NCBI GenBank assembly: GCA_031769625.1
Contig: JAUIMM010000887.1
Span: 136,501-200,500 of the forward strand
Source of the DNA: Taudactylus pleione
Taxonomy: Eukaryota; Chordata; Amphibia; Anura; Myobatrachidae
Direction: 5' to 3'
DNA length: 64,000 nt
The position numbers and the translations under genes were made by a program. Positions 39,372 to 50,345 of the stretch are shown in pieces; position 1 is the first letter of the stretch, and each line of letters starts with the position of its first letter. The notes under the pieces were generated by a model. The model ran no database searches, was not told the origin of the DNA, and saw nothing but the letters and a program-made list of their open reading frames with translations.

Positions 39372-42281
39372 TCAGAGTCTTAGGTTTCGGGTAGAGAGCC
39401 AGACCATATCCCCAGGTCGGAAATTTGGAACCGCTCGTCTTTGGCGGTCAGCAAATCTCTTGTACCGGGCTGACGTTTTAGTCAGAGAGGAACGAACCTT
39501 TTCCCAGATGTTGGAGAACCGTTGAAGGGACATTTTGGCCGCAGGCACATCTAATGTGGGAAGAAGAGGGAAATCTGGCACTCGAGGATGTTGACCAAAA
39601 ACTGTAAAAAAAGGAGTTGAGCTGATGGACGTGTGATAATGATTATTGTGGGCAAATTCGGCCCAAGGAAGAAGTTCAATCCAGTCATCTTGGGAGGAGG
39701 AGACAAAAGTGCGCAGGAACTGTTCCAGGTCTTGATTGACCCTTTCGGTCTGACCGTTGGTCTGGGGATGATAAGCGGTAGAAAATTTGAGTTTTACCTG
39801 AAGGGCTGAGCAGAGTGACCTGCAGAACTTCGCTAAGAACTGTACTCCCCTGTCGGAGATGATCTCTTGAGGAAGGCCGTGGAGCTTGAAGATCTCTTTT
39901 ATAAAGCTCTGGGCGAGTAGAGGTGCAGACGGAAGCCCAGTAAGTGGTACGAAATGAGCCATTTTAGAAAAACGATCCACGATAACCCAAATTGTGTTGT
40001 GGCCCCGAGATGGAGGAAGATCAGAGATGAAATCCATAGATAGGTGAGTCCATGGCTTAGATGGAATTGCAAGAGGTTGGAGTTGACCGTGTGGAACCCG
40101 CCGAGGTATCTTGTGTTGGGCACATTTGATGCATGAAGACACATAAGACCTGACATCCTTTTTCATCGAAGACCACCAATAGGACCGCTGGATAAATTCT
40201 AGGGTTTTATCCATACCCAGGTGACCAGAGAACCAGGAAGCATGAGCCCAATGCAGTAACCTCTTGTGGAGTTCCGGAGCGATGAAAGTCTTCCCAACCG
40301 GGGGTATAGAAGATAATTGGGTAGAGGCGAAGAAAGCTGAATTCAAGATTGGTTGGGGCTGTTCCATGGGTAGATCAGGGTTGCTCGTCATGGAACGGGA
40401 GAGTGCGTCGGCTTTGAGGTTTTGTGAACCGGGGCGATAGGAGACTTTGAAGTTAAATCTGGAGAAAAACATTGCCCACCGGGCTTGATGAGGGTTCAAG
40501 CAATTTGCAGATTTAAGATAAAGGAGGTTCTTATGGTCAGTAAAAATGGTAATGGGGTAATGAGCTCCTTCTAGAAGATATCGCCATTCTTCAAGGGCTA
40601 GTTTCATGGTGAGTAACTCTTGATCTCCAATGGTGTAGTTCTTCTCTGCAGGTAAAAACTTCCGGGAAAAGAAACCACAGGGATGAAGTTTTTCATCTTT
40701 AAATCGCTGGGAAAGCACTGCACCAACACCTTCAGAGGATGCGTCCACCTCCAGGATAAAGGGCCGGGTGGAGTCTGGTTGCTTTAAGATGGGAGCGGAG
40801 ATGAAGGCTTGCTTAAGAAGTTGAAATGCAGAGGTAGCTTCGACGGGCCATATAGTTGGATCTGCTCCCTTGCGGGTGAGGGCTGTAATCGGCGCTACCA
40901 GAGTCAAGAAACCTTTTACAAACTTGCGATAGTAGTTGGCAAATCCTAGGAATCTTTGTATGGATTTTAAGGAAGAAGGAAGAGACCAATCAAGAATGGC
41001 TTGTAGTTTTGACGAATCCATTTGAAGGCCTGTTCCGGAGATAATGTATCCCAGGAATGGTACACTTGAGACCTCAAACAGACACTTCTCTAATTTGCAA
41101 AACAGTTGATTGGATCGCAACCTCAGAAGGACTTGTTTGACCTGGTCTCGATGAGTTTGGAGGTCTTGAGAAAAAATCAAAATGTCGTCTAAGTAAACGA
41201 CCACACACTTGTACAAGAGGTCCCGGAAGATTTCATTGACGAAAAACTGGAAGACGGCCGGAGCATTACAGAGGCCGAAGGGCATAACGAGATACTCGTA
41301 GTGCCCATCCCTGGTGTTGAAGGCCGTTTTCCATTCATCGCCTGGACGGATACAAATTAAATTATAGGCTCCTCTTAGGTCGAGTTTGGAAAAAACTGTG
41401 GCTCCCTTGACTCTATCAAATAACTCTGTAATGAGAGGAAGAGGGTAGTGATTCTTAATAGTTATTTCATTAAGACCCCGGTAGTCAATACACGGGCGCA
41501 AGCCACCATCTTTCTTTTTTACGAAGAAAAATCCAGCCCCTGCTGGAGACGTGGAAGGTCGAATGAAGCCTTTATTTAAGTTTTCCGTAATGTACTCCGA
41601 CATGGCCTGAGTCTCAGGGAGAGATAGAGGGTAGGTTCGGCCTCTAGGAGGATTCTTCCCGGGAATCAGATCTATGGGACAGTCCCAATCACGATGGGGA
41701 GGTAACAGGTCTGCGCTCTGTTTGCTAAAGACGTCCTGAAACCCATCGTAGGCTTTGGGCAGGTCTGTAGAATCCCGTACAATGGAAGATCTGATAGGTA
41801 TTACCCGCTGAAGGCAACCTTTGAAGCAATTGGAACCCCAGGAGATTATTTGCATGGTGGTCCAATCGATTTGAGGTGAATGTCTCTGTAGCCAGGGTAA
41901 TCCGAGGACTAAAGAATGAGAGGCTTTGGGAATCACTAGGAAGGATAGTTGATCGGAATGGAGCACCCCAATGGTAAGTTTAAGTGGTGCTGTACGATGG
42001 GTGATGGTTCCACTAGAAATGCGACTACCATCGATGGCAGTTAAAGTGATGACTCGAGGCAACGCTTCCATGGGGATTAGATGCTTCTGGACAAATTCAG
42101 TAGTGACAAAGTTCTCTGCCGCTCCGGAATCCAGGAGAGCTAATACAGCTTTGGAACCTTGAGGACACTTTAAATGAGCCTGGATGGTGGAATAAGACTT
42201 CCTTTGTGATTCAATGGCAACTCCTAACTTAACCTCTCTTTCATAAGTTAGGAGGAGGCGTTTCCCGGATGAATGGGACAA
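39372..42281 (-). CDS. pol: Gypsy Pol: protease, reverse transcriptase, RNase H, integrase (969 aa before stop)
   Basis: The polyprotein copies the RNA and integrates the DNA. Residues are counted in the open frame, which begins upstream of the frameshift point. Protease has ALLDSGA with D51. RT has KLDLRGAYN (about 299) and YLDD at 363-366. RNase H has D513 (EVDASS), E555 and TDHKN (D582). Integrase has the zinc region H680, H687, C717, C720 and the core D750, D810, E846, with 35 residues between D810 and E846. TGA at 39372-39374 stops the frame just before the integrase tail and chromodomain. All other catalytic residues are present, so this single stop is the only clear lesion. Pol is expressed by -1 frameshift from gag. 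Confidence 0.93.
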   Translation of the reverse strand: MSHSSGKRLLLTYEREVKLGVAIESQRKSYSTIQAHLKCPQGSKAVLALLDSGAAENFVTTEFVQKHLIPMEALPRVITLTAIDGSRISSGTITHRTAPLKLTIGVLHSDQLSFLVIPKASHSLVLGLPWLQRHSPQIDWTTMQIISWGSNCFKGCLQRVIPIRSSIVRDSTDLPKAYDGFQDVFSKQSADLLPPHRDWDCPIDLIPGKNPPRGRTYPLSLPETQAMSEYITENLNKGFIRPSTSPAGAGFFFVKKKDGGLRPCIDYRGLNEITIKNHYPLPLITELFDRVKGATVFSKLDLRGAYNLICIRPGDEWKTAFNTRDGHYEYLVMPFGLCNAPAVFQFFVNEIFRDLLYKCVVVYLDDILIFSQDLQTHRDQVKQVLLRLRSNQLFCKLEKCLFEVSSVPFLGYIISGTGLQMDSSKLQAILDWSLPSSLKSIQRFLGFANYYRKFVKGFLTLVAPITALTRKGADPTIWPVEATSAFQLLKQAFISAPILKQPDSTRPFILEVDASSEGVGAVLSQRFKDEKLHPCGFFSRKFLPAEKNYTIGDQELLTMKLALEEWRYLLEGAHYPITIFTDHKNLLYLKSANCLNPHQARWAMFFSRFNFKVSYRPGSQNLKADALSRSMTSNPDLPMEQPQPILNSAFFASTQLSSIPPVGKTFIAPELHKRLLHWAHASWFSGHLGMDKTLEFIQRSYWWSSMKKDVRSYVSSCIKCAQHKIPRRVPHGQLQPLAIPSKPWTHLSMDFISDLPPSRGHNTIWVIVDRFSKMAHFVPLTGLPSAPLLAQSFIKEIFKLHGLPQEIISDRGVQFLAKFCRSLCSALQVKLKFSTAYHPQTNGQTERVNQDLEQFLRTFVSSSQDDWIELLPWAEFAHNNHYHTSISSTPFFTVFGQHPRVPDFPLLPTLDVPAAKMSLQRFSNIWEKVRSSLTKTSARYKRFADRQRRAVPNFRPGDMVWLSTRNLRL

Positions 42282-43192
42282 GTTTTAACTAAATGTTGAG
42301 GAGATCCGCAGTACATACAGAGGTTCTGCCTCTGCCTTTTCTGCTGCTCCTCAGCCGATAAATGAGAGTGGTTGACCTGCATGGGTTCTTCGCCCAGAGG
42401 AGGAGAAGGTAAGCGGGAAACTGGACGTGGCCTTCCATGATCAAATCTGCCTCTTTCCAAGGCACGCTCCCTGTGACGGAGATCCACCTTGTTGCAGGGA
42501 GAGATTAACCCATCCAAACTGGTTGGAAGGTCACGGGAAGCTAGGTCGTCTTTGAGCCTTTCAGAAAGGCCACTCCAGAAGGCAGCGATGAGGGCATCCT
42601 CGTTCCAATTGAGTTCTGAAGCCAGAGTCTGGAACTGGACTACGTATTGGCCGACGGTCCTGCTGCCCTGACGGAGGCGTAGAATATCAGCTGATGCGGA
42701 AGTGGTTCTTCCGGGTTCATCAAAGATTTTGCGAAATGTAGCAACAAATTCGGGGTAGTTGGAGAGCAGGGGATCCGACTTCTCCCAAAGGGGCGAGACC
42801 CAATCGAGTGCTTGGCCAGAGAGTAGAGAGATGATATATGCCACCCTGGTTCTGGCCGTTGGAAAGTTGGCGGATTGTAGCTCGAATTGGATTTCGCATT
42901 GGTTTAAAAAACCCCTGCATAATTTGGGGTTGCCATCGAACTTGCTCGGAGGGGAAAGCTGAAGACGAGCAGGAGGTAGAACCGGAGGAGCAGGTGACAT
43001 CACAGGAGGAGAGGCGGCTTGGGAGCCAGCGGGAGCGGGATGAGCCAGTAAGGACTGAATGTTGTAAAGGCGTGACGACATATCTTGGATAAATTGGATC
43101 AGCTGAGCCTGAGAGGTCTCCTGTCTTTCCAGACGGGATAGTACATCCTGCAAGGCTTCTATCCCAGATCCTTGACCACTTGCCGAGTCCAT
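42248..43192 (-). CDS. gag: Gypsy Gag (314 aa)
   Basis: The capsid/nucleocapsid precursor starts at Met 43192 (MDSASGQGSGIEALQDVL), only 15 nt after the 5' LTR. The open frame extends into the LTR, but this is the first Met outside it. The central region (FDGNPKLCRGFLNQCEIQFE, LLSGQALDWVSPLWE, FDEP..TT.A) is the usual sushi-like capsid fold also known from domesticated RTL proteins. The end carries one CCHC-type knuckle, CMYCGSPQHLVKTCP. Stop TAA is at 42248-42250. The pol frame overlaps it by -1. Confidence 0.92.
   Translation of the reverse strand: MDSASGQGSGIEALQDVLSRLERQETSQAQLIQFIQDMSSRLYNIQSLLAHPAPAGSQAASPPVMSPAPPVLPPARLQLSPPSKFDGNPKLCRGFLNQCEIQFELQSANFPTARTRVAYIISLLSGQALDWVSPLWEKSDPLLSNYPEFVATFRKIFDEPGRTTSASADILRLRQGSRTVGQYVVQFQTLASELNWNEDALIAAFWSGLSERLKDDLASRDLPTSLDGLISPCNKVDLRHRERALERGRFDHGRPRPVSRLPSPPLGEEPMQVNHSHLSAEEQQKRQRQNLCMYCGSPQHLVKTCPIHPGNASS
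42260..42266 (-). promoter_or_regulatory. -1 ribosomal frameshift site GGGAAAC
   Basis: On the minus strand the heptamer G GGA AAC is in the correct gag phase (CCG GGA AAC), four codons before the gag stop. Shifting back by one leads directly into the pol frame (KRLLLTYEREVKLG). The heptamer fits the XXXYYYZ rule. I did not identify a downstream pseudoknot. Confidence 0.8.
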
Positions 43193-43207
43193 CTGGCCAG
43201 TGCAAAC

Positions 43208-44438
43208 TGTCACAAACGTGGAATTTAGGAGCTGTGTTCCCGGACTGGGCCTTGGATCTGTATTACTTGGCGCAGACGCTCGCTGGAGGAGACTTGGCTT
43301 AATGAAGTTTCTCCGCATGAGAGGGTGCAGCGAACTGACAGGAATTTGAGGAATGCGGCAGTAACGAGGTAGCTAGGAAGCTACGTGGAGCGGCTGGATA
43401 GCCGTGGGTAGACGTTGGTAGCTGAGCGGCTACGTGGAGCGGCTGGATAGCTGTGGGTAGACGTTGGTAGCTGAGTGGCTACGTGGAGCGGCTGGATAGC
43501 CGTGGGTAGACGTTGGTAGCTGAGTGGCTACGTGGAGCGGCTGGATAGCCGTGGGTAGACGTTGGTAGCTGAGTGGCTACGTGGAGCGGCTGGTTAGCCG
43601 TGAGTAGACGTTAGTAGCTGAGTGGCTACGTGGAGCGGCTGGATAGCCGTGAGTAGATGTTGGTAGCTGAGTGGCTACATGGAGTGGCTGGTTAGCCGTG
43701 GGTAGACGTTGGCAGCTGAGTGGCTACGTGGAGCGGCTGGATAGCCGTGGGTAGATGTTGGTAGCTGAGCGGCTACGTGGAGCGGCTGGTTAGTCGTGGG
43801 TAGACGTTGGTAGCTGAGTGGCTACGTGGAGCAGCTGGATAGCCGTGGGTAGACGTTGGTAGCTGAGTGGCTACGTGGAGCGGCTGGATAGCCGTGGGTA
43901 GACGTTGGTAGCTGAGTGGCTACGTGGAGCGGCTGGTTAGCCGTGGGTAGATGTTGGTAGCTGAGCGGCTACGTGGAGTGGCTGGTTAGCCGTGGGTAGA
44001 TGTTGGTAGCTGAGTGGCTACGTGGAGCGGCTGGAGCGCAGTGGGAAGGCTTGCTTAGCTAAACTAAGAAACTAGTTGCACTGGCAACTTGTGTGAGCAT
44101 TGGGGATCCTTTTATAGTGGACACTGGGAGCTGACAGGCTGAGAGAGAAGGAGAAGGCTCCTCATTGGTGGTAGTGGGGTCACATGGGCAATCCAAGATG
44201 GCCGCGCCCATGGACCGGAGGACAGCGCTTCCTGGAGGTAGTCAGCGGGGACCAGCGGTCAGCAGGAGCCGGCGTGGGAGCAGCACAGCAGCGGGACCCT
44301 CCAGAGGACAACAGCGGAGACTGCCTTGGGAGAAGAGGAAGGAGCGTACAGCGCGGGAGCCGGAAGACAGCGCGGGTCAGCGCCCGCACAGGTAAGCGAC
44401 GGGGTCTGATTCTAGGGTCTCCAGGCCGGCGTGTGACA
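43208..44438 (-). repeat. 5' LTR of the Gypsy element
   Basis: 1231 bp, equal in length to the 3' LTR. On the plus strand it ends GGCGTGTGACA followed by the target duplication atgct. A 49-bp array lies at 43384-44035. The promoter is expected in the right third on the minus strand, but I could not place a TATA box with confidence. Confidence 0.95.
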
Positions 44439-44508
44439 ATGCTGACTTTATTATAGCCTTAGGATTTCACCGTTTGAGGATAACCTTATCCATCAGCCTG
44501 TTGGTTGA
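44439..44508 (-). repeat. Right arm of the 70-bp inverted repeat
   Basis: atgctgactttattatagcc to ctgttggttga, complementary to 37465-37534. The Gypsy target duplication atgct is the first five bases of this arm. Confidence 0.85.
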
Positions 44509-45620
44509 GAGATACCATCAATTGCTATACCTGAAAGTGCGCTCCATTAGCGCGGAGACTGTTGTTTCAACACCTTCTCTTATTACACATCCGGAGATCA
44601 ATTAAGCGCTACCCCACGTTAAGAAACGGAGATCAGAATAAAGGAGGTTTTAAGGACTCTCATATGTGGATTATGGTCCGGTGAGAACTGTCAGTTTATT
44701 AGATTGATCACAATTTACATGATCTTTCCTTCTTCAGTGAATCTGTTATTGCAGGTTTTTTATTAGGAATCAGTAGGTTCTTTTATAATGTATGTAGATT
44801 AATCTGTACAGACTTCTTAATTATATAGGTTGTATTTTATGTTACATTTATTATTGACATGTTTACCTTATATATATAAAATTTATGTCAGATATATTTA
44901 TTTGGTGTCTTGAATTTATTTTCTGCCATGCTAAGTATTTGCTTATGATTAATTACAATATTAATTAGTGCAGCACCATCATTGTAGTTTCTGTTTGTGA
45001 TCATCAGAAGGTGATTTTTAATTGGATTTTCACAGACCCATAGGTGTTTGCAGCTGTGATATATCATTCAATTTTAGCTTTATTGGCGCCAGGCTGATAC
45101 ATTTGGTTGGATCTACAGAGTGTCTATACACTGTCCTGCGTCTGGGTCCACTGTGCACCTGGTATTATTCCGCGTATGGATTACTGTGATTATTTTTCAG
45201 TACTCTGCATCCAGATATTCTGAGTTACCTAAAGCATCCGGTATCTGACCTTCCATAATTGCTCTTATAAAAAGTCTGTGCCTGGATCTCCTGTGTCACT
45301 TCCTGGTGTATCCTGCCTCTGAATCACCTGCAACGTTTCATAGAGCATCCCAGCGCATCATTCCACAGAAATACATTGCATCCATTATTCTATGTACTCC
45401 TGTCTGTATTTTAACTCTACGTTGTTACTCATCTTATTAGGGTCATTCCCAGGTACCTAACCAGAGTAATTCCTTGTGCTGGATCGTGACACACAGTTTA
45501 GTGACAGCACCCCTCCCCCCCCTTGTTGGGGTTAGCACCTAATGTCCCAAGAATGGTTAATTCCGGGTACTCTCCTGTGAAATTCTGTACATCTGAAGAC
45601 TTCATTCAAGAACATTCTTC
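44509..45620. other. No recognised feature
   Basis: Mostly AT-rich sequence. It contains cctggtgtatcctgcctctg-like text but no frame or repeat I can name. Confidence 0.35.
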
Positions 45621-45796
45621 GGGGTAAATTTACTAAAATGGGAGTTCTATTTAAGAAGTGATGTTGCCCATAGCAACCAATCAGATTCTACTTCTCATTT
45701 ATCTAGCACCTTCTATAAGATAATACCTGGAATCTGATTGGATGCTATGGGCAACATCACTTCTTAAATAGAACTCCCATCTTAGTAAATTTACCC
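45621..45796. mobile_element. 176-bp palindromic MITE
   Basis: The ends GGGGTAAATTTACTAAAA and TTAGTAAATTTACCCC are opposed, with the gttgcccatagcaaccaatc block in the stem. The flanks ttc and cct do not match, so the duplication is lost or the border is off by a base. Related to 15077 and 36859. Confidence 0.8.
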
Positions 45797-47570
45797 CCCT
45801 CCTGTCCACGGCCCTTCCAATCAAAAAGAAAATAGAGTCCACAATTTTGCTGACTTTTTTATTCTTTATTAGTAAGGATATGTGGAATATGTTAGCACGA
45901 GAGCAACCGTAATAAGCATTTATGGTTCAATAAATAGAATAAAGCAACTATCATTTTAATATTGCATGGGAATGGATTATACTATTCCCTTTCTCAAATA
46001 GATTGTACCATGGACAACATAGACCTTATTTGCAAGCTAAGAAACTAGCTAAATTTTTTAGAACAAACAAAACAGTGATTGTGATTTAGGGTTTGAAGAC
46101 AGAAAACAGTATCAGAGGTCATTAGTTAGACATCTATGCAAAAAGGCTGACATTGAGAAATGACCGGTTAAATCAATAACTAGGAAGAAGTATTTGATTG
46201 GATAGAAATGAAGTTAAGATTTGTGAACCTGAGGATAGGAGAAGACTGGCTGAGTAATTACTCTATAAGAGTTTATTTATATGACTGCAATTGTATCTTC
46301 CCCTGCCAACTTGCAAGATTGCTAATCAAAACTAAAATCTCATTTTGAATAAAGAACTTGAAGTAATTATTGGGTAAGACACCCTGAAAACTTACAAATG
46401 GCAAACCATTAACAAAGAGTTGGGGGACAAAAGGAGTTCCCATATCCCAACAATAAAAGTATCAGAAAAAGCAATTTTGGAGAAGGCTCAAAGACAAGAA
46501 GTTGGCTTCAATAGGAAAAGTAGTACTAAAAGAGAAATACAGACTTTTCAAACATCAGTTGCAGGAATCTTCTGGCTATGTAACCTTCTGATAATCAGTC
46601 CAAGAAAATCCGAAGTGTCTTCAATAATCTAGATGGCGTCTGGTCAGTGCAAGGAGGTTTGAAGACTGGCGGTTGCACATTTCTTTGAACCCCACACTGT
46701 GGTTGATACATTATCCATTGAAACGTGGGTGTTTATCACCAAGTTACGGTAAGACATTTTTGTACATTTAATTTAGTCAGGTCTAGAGATTGGATTATAG
46801 AAAAGTCAGCTATAGAACTATTAATGGTCTGACCAGACCACCTGAGAAGATGTGGGATAAGAATATTAATTTTTAAACAAAATCAATAAGGAAAAGATAA
46901 TAAACAAAATAAATTTGATTACAACAGATTACATCATTGTGCGATGTTTTAAGGAGGTGCAGGAACATCGCGAATATACCACAATTTGCGGAAATCTCAA
47001 GATTAGAATTTAACCATCTGATACAACACAGACATTTGCAGACTATTCATAACAGAAGAGCTGAACATGCAGAATATTTGTGTTATCAAGTATATCCAAT
47101 ACAAGGAATTGAAGGTTAAGAATAAAAATTATTTAGGCCCTTCTAAGTGTGACTGGTACATTTTATTTCACTGGAGCAAGGGAAATATTTTTTTTTTAAT
47201 TTGATGTAACAATTAAGGTGAAAAAAAAAGTTATACTTTTTTAAATGTTTGCGTAAGTTATTTCTGTAATTTCTCAAGTGATTCTTTTTAATATAAGGGA
47301 TGCAAATTAGAAGACCCAAGCCATGCAGCTGAGATGGCCACAACTGAATGAATTTCTCACTACGTCGCCATCAAGGAGAAATGTTGGCACTATGCGCTTA
47401 AAGTGGACTGAATATGTGATGATGTAGTATGTACATTTTTAATATCTATTGCATATAGCTGTGGCATCGGAACAGTCCTGGAGCTGGGACTAAAGAAACA
47501 TTGATTCAATAATTTATTCAAATGCTGGGAAATGGTTTAATGCTATTCAACATTGGGTACACATTGAGGG
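45797..47570. other. Long AT-rich stretch without a recognised gene
   Basis: The longest frames are 60 to 70 residues (46420-46632, 46937-47119) and match no family I can recognise. It may be a decayed repeat. I do not call a gene. Confidence 0.4.
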
Positions 47571-47742
47571 AATGGGTATGGGATGCCGGCTCTCGGCACC
47601 TGTTGGTAGGTATCCTAACCCTCCCCCTGTCCCTATCTTAACTCTAACCATCCCTCCCCGATGCCTGAACCTAACCTCCCCCCCAAGTGCCTTAGCCTAA
47701 CCTTCCCCTCCCCGCACCCTAAATGTAACCCTCCCCCTAGTG

Positions 47743-50215
47743 CAGTGGCGTAACTAGGGTCTTCGGAGCCCAGGGCAAATTTAAGTTTGGAGCCCCCTCC
47801 AAGTTTAGCGCCCCTACAGCGTACGTCAAAAAAATGGACGTGGTCAAGCAACAAAAGGGGCGTGGCTACTAAAAATGGGGCAGGCCAACATGACACGCCA
47901 CCAATTCCTTGTCAGTCTGGGAACATTCCTTTCTATTCCATATGCACCTTACCTATATGGTGGTTTCTCACAATGTGGAACCTCTGAAAAAATACATCCT
48001 CCTTGTGACGAAGGCGTCTTCAGTCGATATTCACTATTCATGCAGGTCACATCATCCGGAAGATGCCTGTTTGTGTAGGAATATTAACAAGATCATCATC
48101 ATACGATAGCGGCTCAACCAGACTCGTTCCCCCTGTATAACTTCCTTCCCCCTGCATCTCTCAGCCACACCATCATCTCACTGCATCATCTCAGCCAAAC
48201 CATCATCTCCCTCCATGTCGTCTCTTCTTAGCCACACCATTGCCCCCTGCGTCGTCTCTCAGCACACCATCACTCCCCCCCGCATTGTCTCTCAACACAC
48301 AGATACACACAGACATATACACACACACTAACACATATACACACTGCCATAGATACAAACTGACAGATACACACAAAAACATACACACACACTACCATAG
48401 ATACACACTAACACATATACACACACACACTGATAATATACATACATACACACTGACACATATACATACTGACACACACTGACATATATACACACACTGA
48501 CATATATATAAATTATAAACACACATATCCATATACACAAACACTGACACATATATACACACACACTGACAAATATACACACACACTGACACATACACTA
48601 TGACACATACACACACTTACATACACACAAAGCCTATACAGACACACACACAAAGTCTATACAGAGACACACACTTACACACACAAAGCCTATACAGACA
48701 CCCTTACACACAAAGCCTATACAGACACCCTTACACACATACACACAAAGCCTATACAGACACCCTTACACACATACACACAAAGCCTATACAGACACCC
48801 TTACACACATACACACAAAGCCTATACAGACACCCTTACACACATACACACAAAGCCTATACAGATACACTTAGACACACACAAAGCCTATACAAGTATA
48901 CAGAGACACACACATACACACAAAGCCTATACAAGTATACAGAGACACACACATACACACAAAGCCTATACATACACATTTACACACACACACAAAGCCT
49001 ATTATACAAGTATACAGAGACACACACATAGCCTATACAGACACATTTATACACACACACACACACACACACAAAGCCTATACAAGTATACAGAGACACA
49101 CACATACACACAAAGCCTATACAGAGACACTTAGACACACACAAAGCCTACACAAGTATACAGAGACACACAAAGCCTATACAAATATACAGAGACACAC
49201 ACATACACACAAAGCCTATACAAGTATACAGAGACACACACATACAAAGCCTATACAGACACATTTACACACACACAAAGCCTATACAAGTATACAGAGA
49301 CACACACATACACACAAAGCCTATACAAGTATACAGAGACACTTAAGACACACAAAGCTTATACAAGTATACAGAGACACATACATAGCCTATACAAGTA
49401 TACAGAGACACACACATACACACAAAGCCTATACAGAGACTCTTAGACACACACAAAGCCTACACAAGTATACAGAGACACACAAAGCCTATACAAGTAT
49501 ACAGACACACACACATATACACAAAGCCTATACAGAGAAACTTAGATACACACAAAGCCTATACAAGTATACATAGACACACAAAGCCTATACAAGTATA
49601 CAGAGACACTTAGACACACACAAAGCCTATACAAGTATACAGAGACACACACACACAAAGCCTATACAGATACACACTTACACACACACAAATGCATCCA
49701 GCAGCCCCCCACATAACAAATGAACATCCCCCTCCCCCGCCCCTCCCGCGGCAGCTTAGCCATCCAATCCCCCCCCTGCGGCAACTGAGTTTAGCCATCC
49801 AATTCCCCCCCACACACCCTGTGGCAGTTTAGCCAATAGCCACCCCCCCTTCCCCAAAAAACTTACCTGTGGTGAGCAGGCAGCAGCGATGGAGAGTGCC
49901 GTGGAGGGAAGAATCACTCCTCACCCGGCGCAGACAGCAGCTCTAGTCCAAGACTGACTCCAGCAGGTCAGGAGGAGGATAGAGCTGGTAGGAAGGCTGC
50001 CTAGGAGGTGCTGCGAGTCTCTGCTGCAGCTCCCCCTACAGGCAGCCAAGCCAACAGCAAGGCTAGCAGGCACACTTGCCTGCTCGTTAAAAAGCAGACT
50101 CAGGACACAATAGTGGTGCAAGGAAGGGCGTGAGGGTGCGATGCCCCCCCTCTGCAGGGCTTGCCATTGCGCCCAGGGCACGTGCCTCGCTCACCCTGCC
50201 CTAGTTACGCCACTG
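47743..50215 (+). mobile_element. hAT-type non-autonomous element, 2.5 kb
   Basis: The ends CAGTGGCGTAACTAGGGT and CCCTAGTTACGCCACTG form a clear hAT-like inverted repeat. The 8-bp flanks are ccctagtg (47735-47742) and tcctagtg (50216-50223), seven of eight equal. The middle is a large CA-rich tandem repeat. No transposase is present. Confidence 0.88.
48290..49700. repeat. CA-rich repeat with AAAGCCTATACA minisatellite
   Basis: The left part is simple ACAC/ATAC repeat. From 48629 units of cacacaaagcctatacag or acaagtatacagagacac recur every 20 to 50 bp. Open frames in either strand are compositional. Confidence 0.93.
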
Positions 50216-50345
50216 TCCTAGTGCCTAACCCCAATACTTACCTTTGGGATCCTGGTGGTCAGGATGCCGGCGCCGGTATTTTGACTAGTGGCATCGGCGA
50301 TCTGACCACCGGAATCCCCACGGTCAGGACATTGATTGCATCCCC

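Larger units (their letters stand above)
37731..44438 (-). mobile_element. Ty3/Gypsy chromovirus-type LTR retrotransposon, full length
   Basis: Two LTRs of 1231 bp (37731-38961 and 43208-44438) start TGTCA and end TGACA. The 5-bp target duplication is atgct (37726-37730 and 44439-44443). On the minus strand the order is 5' LTR, gag, protease, RT, RNase H, integrase, chromodomain, polypurine tract, 3' LTR. This fits the sushi-like chromoviruses of fish and amphibians (family knowledge). The LTRs differ at scattered positions, mainly in their internal array, so insertion is fairly recent but not new. Pol has one in-frame stop. Confidence 0.95.
47571..50345. mobile_element. MITE of the 19930 family, split by a hAT-type element
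   Basis: The left piece (47571-47742) has atgccggctctcggc and a run of cctaacc-type repeats. The right piece (50216-50345) has gtggtcaggatgccggcgcc and tctgaccaccgg. They share these blocks with 19930-20480. The hAT-type element at 47743-50215 sits between them. Confidence 0.6.

Noticed and set aside
44165..44456. Frames in the 5' LTR (and the same at 38688-39009)
   Set aside because: They lie in LTR sequence and repeat in both LTRs. The minus-strand one in the 3' LTR is only the read-through end of pol.
46937..47119. 60-residue frame with possible retroviral flavour
   Set aside because: No motif could be named and no flanking LTR or pol was seen. Not called.
48240..49031. Plus- and minus-strand frames in CA-rich DNA
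   Set aside because: They are translations of ACAC/ATAC repeats without any conserved domain.
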